NCBI GenBank assembly: GCA_945872815.1
Contig: CAMCAY010000003.1
Coordinates: 33,535 to 97,534, forward strand
DNA length: 64,000 bases
Reading direction: 5' to 3'
From: Chitinophaga pinensis
GTDB taxonomy: Bacteria > Bacteroidota > Bacteroidia > Chitinophagales > Chitinophagaceae
The position numbers and the translations under genes were made by a program. Below the pieces are notes generated by a model. It was not told where the DNA came from, made no database searches, and saw only the letters and a program-made list of their open reading frames with translations. Shown here in pieces: positions 8,593 to 17,500 of this stretch (within the stretch, counting starts at the first letter, position 1; each line of letters opens with the position of its first letter).

Positions 8593-10419
8593 ATGCAACT
8601 GAAAAAAATATTACCATATCTGATTTCTATACTATTTGCTACTCCTGCTTATAGTCAATATTATATTAGAGGAGAAGTGGTAAATGAAAAGAATCAACCC
8701 CTTCCTTATGCCAAGATATTCCTACATTCATCTAGAACAGTTTACAATTCCGGTGCAGTTAACGGATCTTTTGGGTTTATCACCGGCAAATTGAATGATT
8801 CGCTTACTGTAACACTAGAAGACTATCAGCCTCTTACAATCGGAATTCAAGCAGATGAATGGCAGCATATAATTTTAAAACCATCTGCTCTCGCAACCAG
8901 TAAAAATCCATCCAGATTAAGTTCTTTATCAAATGTTTTTGGTCAAAATCAATCTGAAAAAACCATAACAGATGATGAGACATATTTTAAATTGGTAGAA
9001 AATGAATTTATTCAAACTGATCAAACTTCCGGAACAGGGTTTTCACTTAATGTAAACAAAGCTTCTTACGGTAATGTCAGACGATTTATAAATATGGGAA
9101 GTCCTGTTCCTCCTGATGCAGTAAGAGTAGAAGAGCTCTTGAATTATTTCAATCTGCTGTATACAAAACCAAAGGACAATAAAACATTTAATGTAGAAAC
9201 ACGCTTAACCTCTTGTCCGTGGAATGAAAATAATCAATTGTTTTTCCTCAATGTCAGTGCAAAAAAAATCAATCTAAATAATATCCCCCCAGGAAATTTT
9301 GTTTTTTTAATTGATGTGTCTGCAAGCATGGATTTGCCTAACAGACTATCACTGATTAAAGCCGCATTTCAGTTGTTTGTAAAAAATATAAGACCCATAG
9401 ATACGATTTCTATTGTTACTTATGGTGAAAAAGTTGAGGTTGCATTGTCTGCTGTTTCAGGATCAGAAAAAAATAAAATTTTACAAACCATTGATAAGTT
9501 GGAGGCATCCGGAGAAACACCCGGTGAATCAGGATTAAAACTTGCTTACCAAATTGCGCAACAAAGTTTTTGCTCTGAAAGCAATAACAGAATTATTCTG
9601 GCAACTGATGGCGATTTTAATGTTGGAGAAAAAACTGAAAAAGGACTGGAAGAAATTATCGCAAGAGAAGGTCAAAAGGGGATTTATCTTACTTGCCTGG
9701 GCGTTGGAACAGGAAATTTTAAAGATTCAAAACTACAGATATTGGCAAAAAAAGGAAATGGAAATTATACTTATCTGGATAACTTGGAAGAAGCGGAACG
9801 TGTATTTGTAAAAGAACTTACTCAAACACTTTATGCTGTGGCCGATAATGCTGTAATGAATATACAGTTCAATCCGTTTTATGTGAAAAAGTACAGACTA
9901 ATAGGATTTGACAACAACAAGGAGTTAATACAATCAGATGTGAAAATTTTAGAGGGAGGTGAAATTGGAAGCGGAAGTTCTGTTATCGCATTATTTGAAA
10001 TTGTTCCTACAGAGGAAAACATTTGCTTCGAAGAGGATAGGGATGGAGCAATGGATATAGCTAAAATGGGATTAACCTATAATCAATTAGCAGACAGCAA
10101 TACGGTTAAAAACAATTTTATTTCTTGTGTTAATTTTTCCAAATTGGATAGTCTGGAAAAAGAGTATCAATTTGCCGCTGCAATAAGTATGTTTGGGTTA
10201 AAAATAAGACAATCGAAATATTTCAAGAATGTAAATTGGGATATTATCAAAGCCTTAGCCAATAAATCAGCAAATAGGAACATCTACCTTCAAAATGAAT
10301 TTATAGGATTGATTGAAAAATCAAAGAAAATTTATCCGGATCCGGTAAAGAGGCAATTTAAAAAGAATCGGCTACGTGTTTATTTAACCAAACATTTCCC
10401 TTATTTTTTCAAAAAATGA
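8593..10419 (+). CDS. YfbK-like vWA protein with N-terminal CarboxypepD_reg-like domain
   Basis: About 608 residues, exported (signal peptide ends ATPAYSQ). The N-terminal part (about 24-105) is a beta-sandwich CarboxypepD_reg-like domain ([19 protein letters not shown]). The conserved YfbK leader [14 protein letters not shown] follows, then a vWA domain with a MIDAS DVSASM at about residue 241 (the D-x-S-x-S is intact) and [13 protein letters not shown]. The C-terminal third is the DUF3520-type tail of this family. YfbK proteins are described as Ca-activated-channel-like or vWA lipoproteins, but their job is unknown. ATG 8593 places the signal peptide correctly; TTG 8581 would add four residues. 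The last 36 bases overlap the end of dnaJ on the other strand. Confidence 0.85.
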   Translation: MQLKKILPYLISILFATPAYSQYYIRGEVVNEKNQPLPYAKIFLHSSRTVYNSGAVNGSFGFITGKLNDSLTVTLEDYQPLTIGIQADEWQHIILKPSALATSKNPSRLSSLSNVFGQNQSEKTITDDETYFKLVENEFIQTDQTSGTGFSLNVNKASYGNVRRFINMGSPVPPDAVRVEELLNYFNLLYTKPKDNKTFNVETRLTSCPWNENNQLFFLNVSAKKINLNNIPPGNFVFLIDVSASMDLPNRLSLIKAAFQLFVKNIRPIDTISIVTYGEKVEVALSAVSGSEKNKILQTIDKLEASGETPGESGLKLAYQIAQQSFCSESNNRIILATDGDFNVGEKTEKGLEEIIAREGQKGIYLTCLGVGTGNFKDSKLQILAKKGNGNYTYLDNLEEAERVFVKELTQTLYAVADNAVMNIQFNPFYVKKYRLIGFDNNKELIQSDVKILEGGEIGSGSSVIALFEIVPTEENICFEEDRDGAMDIAKMGLTYNQLADSNTVKNNFISCVNFSKLDSLEKEYQFAAAISMFGLKIRQSKYFKNVNWDIIKALANKSANRNIYLQNEFIGLIEKSKKIYPDPVKRQFKKNRLRVYLTKHFPYFFKK

Positions 10420-11550
10420 TTTTTCATTTTTTTCGGGCTTTGGAACAAAGTTTTCAGATGCTTTCATTTTTTCCAACATTGATTTTTCGTCCTCGTTTAT
10501 ATGTTGTGGTGTCCAGATGTTGACATGTATTAACTGATCTCCCTTTTCATAACTATTAACCTGAGGAAATCCTTTACCTTTTAAACGGAATATTTTTCCG
10601 CTTTGTGTACCAGTAGGTATTTTAATTTTAGCTTTTCCATCAATGGTTGGAACTTCGAGTTGTGTTCCGAAAACTGCATCAGGAAAAGAAATATGCAAAT
10701 CAAAAACAACGTTGTTGCCATCTCTTTGAAGTTGTGGATGTGGTTCTTCTTCAATCAGAACAATCAGGTCTCCAAAACTACCCCCTCTTTCTCCAATATT
10801 TCCTTTTCCACTTATGCTAAGTTGCATCCCTTCCTGCACGCCGGCAGGGATATCAATGGTCACCGTTTCATCTCCGTAAATTCGTCCTTCACCCTTGCAT
10901 CCTCCGCATTTTGCAGTGATGGTAGTTCCATCTCCATTACAAGTAGGGCATGTTGTTACGGTTTGCATTTGTCCTAAAAAAGTATTTTGTACTCTTCTTA
11001 CTTGTCCACTTCCACTACAGGTTCCGCAGGTTTGCACGCTGTTTTTATCCTTAGCACCGCTTCCACTACAAGTAGTACATTTTACATACTTTTTTATTTT
11101 AATCGTCTTTGGGGCGCCCTTCGCCAATTCTTCATAGTTCAATTTTATTTTAACCCGAAGATTACTTCCCCTTGCCCCACCTGACTGACCTGATCTTTTA
11201 CCACTCCTGTTTCCAAAAAAACTTCCAAAACTGTCATCGCCGAAAATATCACCGAATTGACTGAAAATATCGTCCATGTTCATTCCACCACCACTGAAAC
11301 CACCACCACCACCTCTTCCCTGAGAGAATGCATTATGCCCAAAACGATCGTATTGGGCTCTTTTATTGCTATCATTTAAAACTTCGTATGCCTCTGCCGC
11401 CTCTTTAAATTTATCTTCCGCAGTTTTATCTCCGGGATTTCTGTCAGGATGAAATTGCATGGCAACTTTTCTGTAGGCCTTTTTAATTTCCTCTTGTGAG
11501 GCTGATTTGCCGATACCTAGTATTTCGTAATAATCTCGTTTATTTGACAT
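10384..11550 (-). CDS. dnaJ: Chaperone protein DnaJ
   Basis: Hsp40 co-chaperone that delivers clients to DnaK and stimulates its ATPase. All canonical parts are present: J domain (1-70) with the HPD tripeptide in [10 protein letters not shown]; a Gly/Phe linker around residues 75-125; four zinc-binding CxxCxGxG repeats ([32 protein letters not shown]); and the C-terminal client-binding domains. At 388 residues it is a full-length type I DnaJ. It lies 30 bases downstream of grpE, forming a heat-shock operon without dnaK. Its stop codon lies inside the vWA gene on the opposite strand, leaving no space for a separate terminator. Confidence 0.97.
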   Translation of the reverse strand: MSNKRDYYEILGIGKSASQEEIKKAYRKVAMQFHPDRNPGDKTAEDKFKEAAEAYEVLNDSNKRAQYDRFGHNAFSQGRGGGGGFSGGGMNMDDIFSQFGDIFGDDSFGSFFGNRSGKRSGQSGGARGSNLRVKIKLNYEELAKGAPKTIKIKKYVKCTTCSGSGAKDKNSVQTCGTCSGSGQVRRVQNTFLGQMQTVTTCPTCNGDGTTITAKCGGCKGEGRIYGDETVTIDIPAGVQEGMQLSISGKGNIGERGGSFGDLIVLIEEEPHPQLQRDGNNVVFDLHISFPDAVFGTQLEVPTIDGKAKIKIPTGTQSGKIFRLKGKGFPQVNSYEKGDQLIHVNIWTPQHINEDEKSMLEKMKASENFVPKPEKNEKSFFEKIREMFG

Positions 11551-11580
11551 TTTTATTAGAATGCAGTTTTATAATGAATG

Positions 11581-12135
11581 TTATTTTCCAACAACAACTT
11601 TTGCGAAACGAATTATTTTTTCATTTAAATAATACCCCTTTTCCAATTCATCAATCACTTTGCCTTTTAATTCATCTGGTGATTCAATTTCAGTTATCGC
11701 TTCATGTTTTTCCACATCAAATTCCTGGTGAATACTGTCCATAGATTTTAATCCCTTTTGTTGTAAAATAGTTCTAAGTTTAGTAAAAACCAATAAAGTT
11801 CCTTCGTTGGCTTGGTTATGATCAGCGCTTGCTTTTATTTGTTTTTCAGCACGGTCGCAATCATCCAATACTTCAAGTAAGGAAGAAATAATTTCTCTTC
11901 CTGCAGTTTGAATCAATTCAATTCTTTCTTTTGAAGTTCTACGTTTGTAGTTGTCAAATTCTGCAAATAATCTGAGATATTTATCTTTTTGTTCCACTAC
12001 TTCTGATTTCAGTTTTTCCAAATCAGTACCTTCAGAAACTGTGAGGTTCTCTAACACTGAATTTTCAGTATTTTCAGATGTCTCTTGTACATTCTCATTT
12101 ACTTGATCCTCCATATTTGTATTATTTTCTTCCAT
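11581..12135 (-). CDS. grpE: Nucleotide exchange factor GrpE
   Basis: GrpE releases ADP from DnaK. The 184-residue protein has an acidic, Glu/Asn-rich N-terminal tail (about 1-30), a long coiled-coil helix (EQKDKYLRLFAEFDNYKRRT) and the C-terminal beta domain ending EKGYYLNEKIIRFAKVVVGK, the family signature. It is first in the grpE-dnaJ operon. A -7 box and an inverted repeat lie just upstream and probably mediate heat-shock control. Confidence 0.97.
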   Translation of the reverse strand: MEENNTNMEDQVNENVQETSENTENSVLENLTVSEGTDLEKLKSEVVEQKDKYLRLFAEFDNYKRRTSKERIELIQTAGREIISSLLEVLDDCDRAEKQIKASADHNQANEGTLLVFTKLRTILQQKGLKSMDSIHQEFDVEKHEAITEIESPDELKGKVIDELEKGYYLNEKIIRFAKVVVGK

Positions 12136-12166
12136 AATGAATTATTTTTCTAGGATAGTTTATATT

Positions 12167-12205
12167 CAAATATATTGCCAATCCCTTTGAGGCAGTCATT
12201 TTGAC
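12167..12205 (-). promoter_or_regulatory. grpE promoter with inverted repeat in the -33 region
   Basis: On the minus strand a -7 box TATATTTG (12167-12174) lies 31 bases before the grpE ATG. In place of a TTTG -33 element there is an inverted repeat GTCA-N3-TGAC (12195-12205), centred about 26 bases upstream of the -7 box. The position suggests a stress-sigma -33 element or an operator for the heat-shock operon. The repeat is directly visible; its function is inferred. Confidence 0.45.
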
Positions 12206-12242
12206 ACAAAAATTGAATGAAAAATAAAAAGAAATGCTAAAA

Positions 12243-12581
12243 TTACCTTAGAACTTGGAATTTACCTGATTCAAGAACGAAGTTGTTCTTATCCCTTAGC
12301 TGATAGATATAAATACCGCGATAAAATTCCTCTAAATTGATATTTGTTTTGTAAGAAATATTCTTTAACTCGTAGACTTTTTTTCCCATGAAATTGAAAA
12401 TCAATAAAGAATATCTATTGTTGTAATTTTTCTGAAAATCAAAATTAATGGCTACTGATGCGGGGTTTGGGTAGTATCTAAGTATTTTACTTCCCCATTG
12501 ATCTCCTAAAGTTCTTATTTGAGAGAAACTGTTTGAATGGAAACCTGCGGTTAATATTAATATGTATAGTATTTTCCTCAC
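12243..12581 (-). CDS. Small exported protein consisting mainly of a T9SS type A sorting domain
   Basis: Only 112 residues. A signal peptide ends near HSNSFSQ (residue 20). The rest aligns with the Por-secretion C-terminal domain: RYYPNPASVAINFDF at the start of the domain, NFMGKKVYELKN in the middle, and YRGIYIYQLRD followed by SGKFQVLR at the end. That leaves only about ten residues of possible cargo before the sorting domain. It could be the 3' remnant of a larger cell-surface protein that kept a signal peptide, or a genuinely minimal T9SS substrate. It stands alone between grpE and a peroxiredoxin gene. Confidence 0.7.
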   Translation of the reverse strand: MRKILYILILTAGFHSNSFSQIRTLGDQWGSKILRYYPNPASVAINFDFQKNYNNRYSLLIFNFMGKKVYELKNISYKTNINLEEFYRGIYIYQLRDKNNFVLESGKFQVLR

Positions 12582-12630
12582 TACTATGAAGTTAGTGTTA
12601 TTTGTTTGAAAATCAAAAAATCTTTAAAAA

Positions 12631-13107
12631 TTAATTCAACTGGGAAAGCATTTCATTGATTGCAGTAAAATTAGGTACATCTCCTGCACTTTCCAATACT
12701 TCAGCGTAACGGATGATACCTTCTTTGTCAATGATAAAGGCGGCTCTTTTGCTGACACCCTTCATGTTCATATCGGTAAAAGATTCATAAATGGCGTGGT
12801 AGGCAGCAGAAATTTCTTTATTAAAATCACTCAGTAAAGGAAAATTATACTGTTGCTCTTCTTTGAATTTGGCCAAAGTGAAAATTGAATCTACTGAAAC
12901 AGCTACAACTTGTGCAGCAGCATTGGAATATTTTGCGATGTCATCTCTTACCCCACATAATTCTTTTGTACAAACACCAGTAAATGCCTGAGGAAAAAAT
13001 AAAAGCAAAACATTTTTTGAATTTTTGAAATCACTCAAATTGACTTTTTCTTTTGAAGAGGAAAAAAGTGAAAATTCGGGAGCTTGTTGGCCTATTTGTA
13101 TTGACAT
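12631..13107 (-). CDS. Peroxiredoxin (AhpE/BCP-like)
   Basis: A 158-residue thiol peroxidase that reduces hydroperoxides. The active site is FPQAFTGVCTKELCG: Cys46 is the likely peroxidatic cysteine in the T-x-x-C setting, and Cys51 five residues on could act as resolving cysteine as in some BCP enzymes. The domain starts IGQQAPEFSLFSS, as in AhpC/TSA proteins. It is cytoplasmic, with no signal peptide. It is a single gene flanked by wide gaps, so probably transcribed alone. AhpE (one-Cys) and BCP (two-Cys) assignments both remain open. Confidence 0.88.
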   Translation of the reverse strand: MSIQIGQQAPEFSLFSSSKEKVNLSDFKNSKNVLLLFFPQAFTGVCTKELCGVRDDIAKYSNAAAQVVAVSVDSIFTLAKFKEEQQYNFPLLSDFNKEISAAYHAIYESFTDMNMKGVSKRAAFIIDKEGIIRYAEVLESAGDVPNFTAINEMLSQLN

Positions 13108-13252
13108 GGAAATTTATTTATGATTGAACTGCAAAGTTAGTAAAGAAATATCTATTTAAAAGTAAATTATTCATTAAATCTTACAATCTATTACGTTTCA
13201 ACCAACAAAAAACAACCACTCCAACTAATGTAATTTATACTTAAAAATGGGA

Positions 13253-14284
13253 TTAGAATGACGGACATCTAACAGCATCAAGGCTAGTATTATTTTTGTT
13301 AAATCCTATAAGTGACAATGATAGTTCAAAACCGCCCTGACCTTTTGTACTTTCTTTTAGTCCAGAAATATTTGCATCGTAACTACCGGAAATTGACAAA
13401 GATTTGAACTCTAATTTTGCAGTTGGTATAATAGCATCACCCCATCTGATATAGCTGCCTGCATGCAAGGTGCAATTTGATTCTTCTTCATTCTGTATTT
13501 TAATTGAATAGATTGCTCCAATCATACATTCACGGTTAGCTCCTTGAATAGAATAGTCTGATTGAATGGTTAAATATTCGTTTTCATTTCTGTTAAGTTT
13601 AACACCTGCGGAACCTACCCATTTAGGAGCCAATCCTAATTGAGAAGCATCATAAAATGATATTTTTTTAGGCTTGTTGAAATGATGGTAGGCAAGCCCG
13701 ATAAAGAAATTATCTTCCGGATTTTCGCTTATCTGGGTATTGATACTCATGCCCGCACTTCCATCAAAATAAGAGAAGCCAGTTCTTGAAAAGTTTTCTC
13801 CGTCATTTAGCGAACTGTTGTAAGATGTTCCATCATATTGATTATTCGTAGTTACTTTACTTCTATCGAATTTACGCTGAACGATTCCTCCCATTACACC
13901 TATAGACAAATAAGTATTTCTTTCTTCGCTGATAGATTTATGGTAATTGAAGGAAGGTAAAAATTTGGTGGTTGATAATGAAATGCTACCTGATTTATCA
14001 TGTACAATCTCGCCTCCAATTGTTACAAAATCATCTCCTTCACCGATTTTTCTTTTAAGTTCACCGCTGATATAGGTGGTTTTGTAAGGAACGGTTAGGC
14101 TGTTCCATTGTGATCTGTAAACACATTGAAACCTTGAGTCGCCACTGAAAAGTCCAGCTAATGAGGGGTTTCTCAACAATGGAGTTTCAAATATCTGGGA
14201 AAAGTGAATGTCTTGACCGCTTGCACTAATATTAAAAATAAATAATATAAAAATAGCGAAAAGGGTGTAGTTTGTTTTTTTCAT
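13253..14284 (-). CDS. PorP/SprF family type IX secretion outer-membrane protein
   Basis: A 343-residue exported protein of the Bacteroidota-specific PorP/SprF family. It has a signal peptide (ends NISASGQ), then the diagnostic start DIHFSQIFETPLLRNPSLAG, followed by Tyr/Gly-rich barrel strands and an FIGLAYHHFNKPK segment. In Flavobacterium johnsoniae SprF is needed for secretion of the adhesin SprB, whose gene is next to it. Here the giant PKD adhesin lies immediately upstream on the same strand, so this protein is probably its dedicated partner. That pairing is inferred from gene order and family knowledge. Confidence 0.9.
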   Translation of the reverse strand: MKKTNYTLFAIFILFIFNISASGQDIHFSQIFETPLLRNPSLAGLFSGDSRFQCVYRSQWNSLTVPYKTTYISGELKRKIGEGDDFVTIGGEIVHDKSGSISLSTTKFLPSFNYHKSISEERNTYLSIGVMGGIVQRKFDRSKVTTNNQYDGTSYNSSLNDGENFSRTGFSYFDGSAGMSINTQISENPEDNFFIGLAYHHFNKPKKISFYDASQLGLAPKWVGSAGVKLNRNENEYLTIQSDYSIQGANRECMIGAIYSIKIQNEEESNCTLHAGSYIRWGDAIIPTAKLEFKSLSISGSYDANISGLKESTKGQGGFELSLSLIGFNKNNTSLDAVRCPSF

Positions 14285-14344
14285 ATGGGTGGATTTTAGG
14301 GGGCACTATTATATATAAAACGAACTTTTACAGATTTTATTATG

Positions 14345-14470
14345 TAAAAGGGAAATTATTTTGAGGGAAAATATTTCCTTAAAAAAAGTAAGATTGGAAT
14401 TGAAATCTAATCGAACTTCTATAACATATACAAAAATACTATATGTTAATTATTGTATTATGACAGAACC
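14345..14470 (-). pseudogene. Decayed copy of a gliding-motility/T9SS type B C-terminal domain
   Basis: Reading the minus strand here gives VIEVRLDFNSNLTF and then FKEIFSLK, against VIEVQCDNNSTLTF and FKGDISLLK at the end of the adjacent adhesin. Just before it, LTYSIFVYVIEV matches LTSDVFVYVIEV. At DNA level 19 bases are identical (14413-14431 versus 14569-14587), 156 bases apart. The copy has a stop codon before LTY, an extra codon, and no stop at the corresponding end. It is therefore a relic of a duplicated or second adhesin 3' end, not a gene. Confidence 0.75.
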
Positions 14471-14512
14471 TTTTCATGTATTATTAGACCTGAAAATATT
14501 TAAGAGTAGCCA

Positions 14513-17500
14513 TTATTTTAGAAGGGAAATATCTCCTTTAAATGTTAGAGTGGAATTGTTGTCGCATTGAACTTCTATAACATATACGAAAACATCAGAT
14601 GTTAATTGTTGTCCTCTGAAAGTTCCATCCCATCCTTTATTTGCGTCATTCGCTTTGAAATTATTTCTTTCAAATAACTTCTCTCCCCAACGTGAAAAAA
14701 TCTTCATGTTTTTTATCATGAAAATACCTGTACCGCGAGGATAAAAAATATCATTCATTCCATCATTATTGGGCGAAAAGGTATTGGGTATAAATAGGTT
14801 AGCTCCATTGCACAAAACATTTACAGTAACTGCATCTTTGGTTTTACAACCACCACCATTACTAACCTCAATTTCATAAGTAGTTGTTTCATTTGGTTTT
14901 ACCGTAATTCTTCCGTCTGTATTTCTAAATTGATTTGATGTTGGATTCCATTTTATATCTATTATATCTGAGGAAAGAACAGGAACTAATTCAACTGATT
15001 GGCCTACATTGATTGTTTTATCTTCTCCTGCATCAACAGATGGGTAATTGTAAACATTTACAGGAACATACGCAGTATCAGTAAAACAATGTTTATTGTC
15101 TGTTCCAATAACTTGATAAATGGTATTTATGGAAGGGGAGGCATTTGGAGAAGACGAATGAATATTGTCCAAACCGATCGATGGTATCCAGGTATATGAT
15201 TCTGCACCGGAAGCACTAATTTTTTTTGAACTGCCACTGCAAATGGATTGTCTTTCACTTACATTTAAGTTGAAGGGGTATTTTACATCGACCCAAATAC
15301 TGTCTTTTTTAATACAACCATGAATTGATTTTCCAGTTACAGTATACATTACCGCGCTATCTGTATTGGTAATTGGATTCGAACAGTTGATACAACTCAA
15401 TCCTCTCGAAGGACTCCAAACGAATTCATCCGCACCATTAGCATGTAGGCTGATGCCTCTGCCTCTGCAAACAGTTGTGTCCGTTCCTGCATTGGTGGAT
15501 GGGTAAGGATATGCTTCAACGTTAGTATTAACAGTATCCCTGCAACCAAATGCATTTGTTAAAATAGCACTTACCGGGTAAAGTCTTGCTTGTGAATAAA
15601 CCTGTGGATTTGGATTAATTTCAGTAGATGTAATTCCATTCCCAAAATCCCATTGCCATGAAATTACAGATGTATCATTGTTTATAAGACTTCCATTAAA
15701 TTGAATCTGAACTCCTGCACAACCATTTGCTGTTTGAGCAATACTTCCTCGTGGAGAGGCTACAATTTGAATATCTACCGGACTTGTGGCAGTATCTTTA
15801 CATCCATGTTCTGTAATTACAATCAATGATGGAGTAAATATGCCGGTATCGGTATATTGATGCGATGGATTTTCCGAGTAATCATTGTTGTTATCCCCGA
15901 AAAGCCAATTATAGTGAGAAATATTGTCATTGGTATTGGTTGTATTATTGAATTGTACAACCCCTGCATCACACAAAAGATGTGCATCTGCTTGGAAGTC
16001 TGCAAGTAAACTATATATTTTAAGCGTATCAGGATTAGTCAGTGTTACCACACAACCTGCAGCATCTTTTAATAATAATTTTGGTATAAAGTTTCCACTT
16101 GAAACATAGGAGTGTGCTTGCACTGAATCAGTCGTTACGTTCGTATTCCCGTCACTAAAATCCCAAATAAAAAAACTTGTATTAATTGCATTTGCAGTAA
16201 AATAAATTTCAGTTGGTGAGCAACCAAATGTTTTATCGTAATTGAATTTTCCTCGCGGCCCCTGGACTGAAATTAATTTTGTGGCGGAATCTTTGCATCC
16301 GCCATTGGAAATTACAATCAGTTTTGCAGTAAAGTTTCCGGAAATTGAATAAAAGTGCGATGGGTTATCAAAAATAGTACTGGTATTGTCTCCAAATGAC
16401 CATACCATAGAGGCGAAGTTTTGTGAATGGTTGTTAAAATTAACAATCAATGGAGGGCAGTTGCTGAATGAATCGCTTACAGAAAAGCGAGCAATGGGTG
16501 TAGATACTCTAATGTAATTTATTTTTCTAATTGTATCCTTGCAACCTATATTGTTTGTTGAAATCAATGTTACACTATAAAGTCCATTTATATTATAACT
16601 ATGAGATGGATTGGTAAGTGTGGATGTGTTTCCATCACCAAAGTTCCATAAATAAGTGTTGCTGTTTCCTATAGATAAGTTTATTAAGTTAGCATTTACA
16701 TTCGGGCAAACACTTGTGTCTACAGTTTGAAAATCTGAATGCGGATTATTTATGGATATTAAATTGTTTTTTTGAATTTTACTTTTGCATCCTGCACTAT
16801 CCAATACTTCTAATGTAATAGTATAAGAACCTGTATTTGAATAAATATGATTCGATAGCCCAATATTTGTAGTATCAAAAATGCCATCTCCAAAACTCCA
16901 CATCCATTTTTTAATTTGGTTTCTGCCATCGGTTTGAGAATTATCAAAGAATCCAACAGTAGAATATTTGCATGTATTTGTTGCAGAGCTTGACAAATCA
17001 GCATTTGGGCCATTTACTTTAATGTATTTTCTTTTTGTTGTAGTGTCTTTACAACCATTGATATCTGTAGTGATGATAGAAACATCATACACGCCGGGTA
17101 CATAATAAGTATTGGAAATCGGAAATCCAAAACCGGTCATTCCATTGCCAAAATTCCAGCTAACAGAGTTTATATAATTACTGGTGTTTGTTAACAAATT
17201 AAAATTTGCAACACTCATTTTACATATTGAAGTATCAGATGAAACAAAATTCGTGGGTTCATTTATAACTGTTACATTTTTACTGGTTGTATCACTGCAG
17301 CCTGTTGCATTATTGAATACAATTAATTTTACAATGTAAAGTCCAGAGTTTGCATAGGTATGGACCGGATTTATTATATTCGATGTTGCACCGTCTCCAA
17401 AATTCCATAACCATGAATCCGCACCTTTTGATTTATCAAAAAAAGATCTTTTTAATTTTTGTCCGCAATTGTAAGTGAAAGAAAAGTTTGCAATTGGAGG

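Noticed and set aside
14361-14570. 69-codon plus-strand frame across the adhesin 3' end
   Set aside because: It is antisense to the decayed sorting domain and the true gene end; the minus-strand reading explains the sequence.
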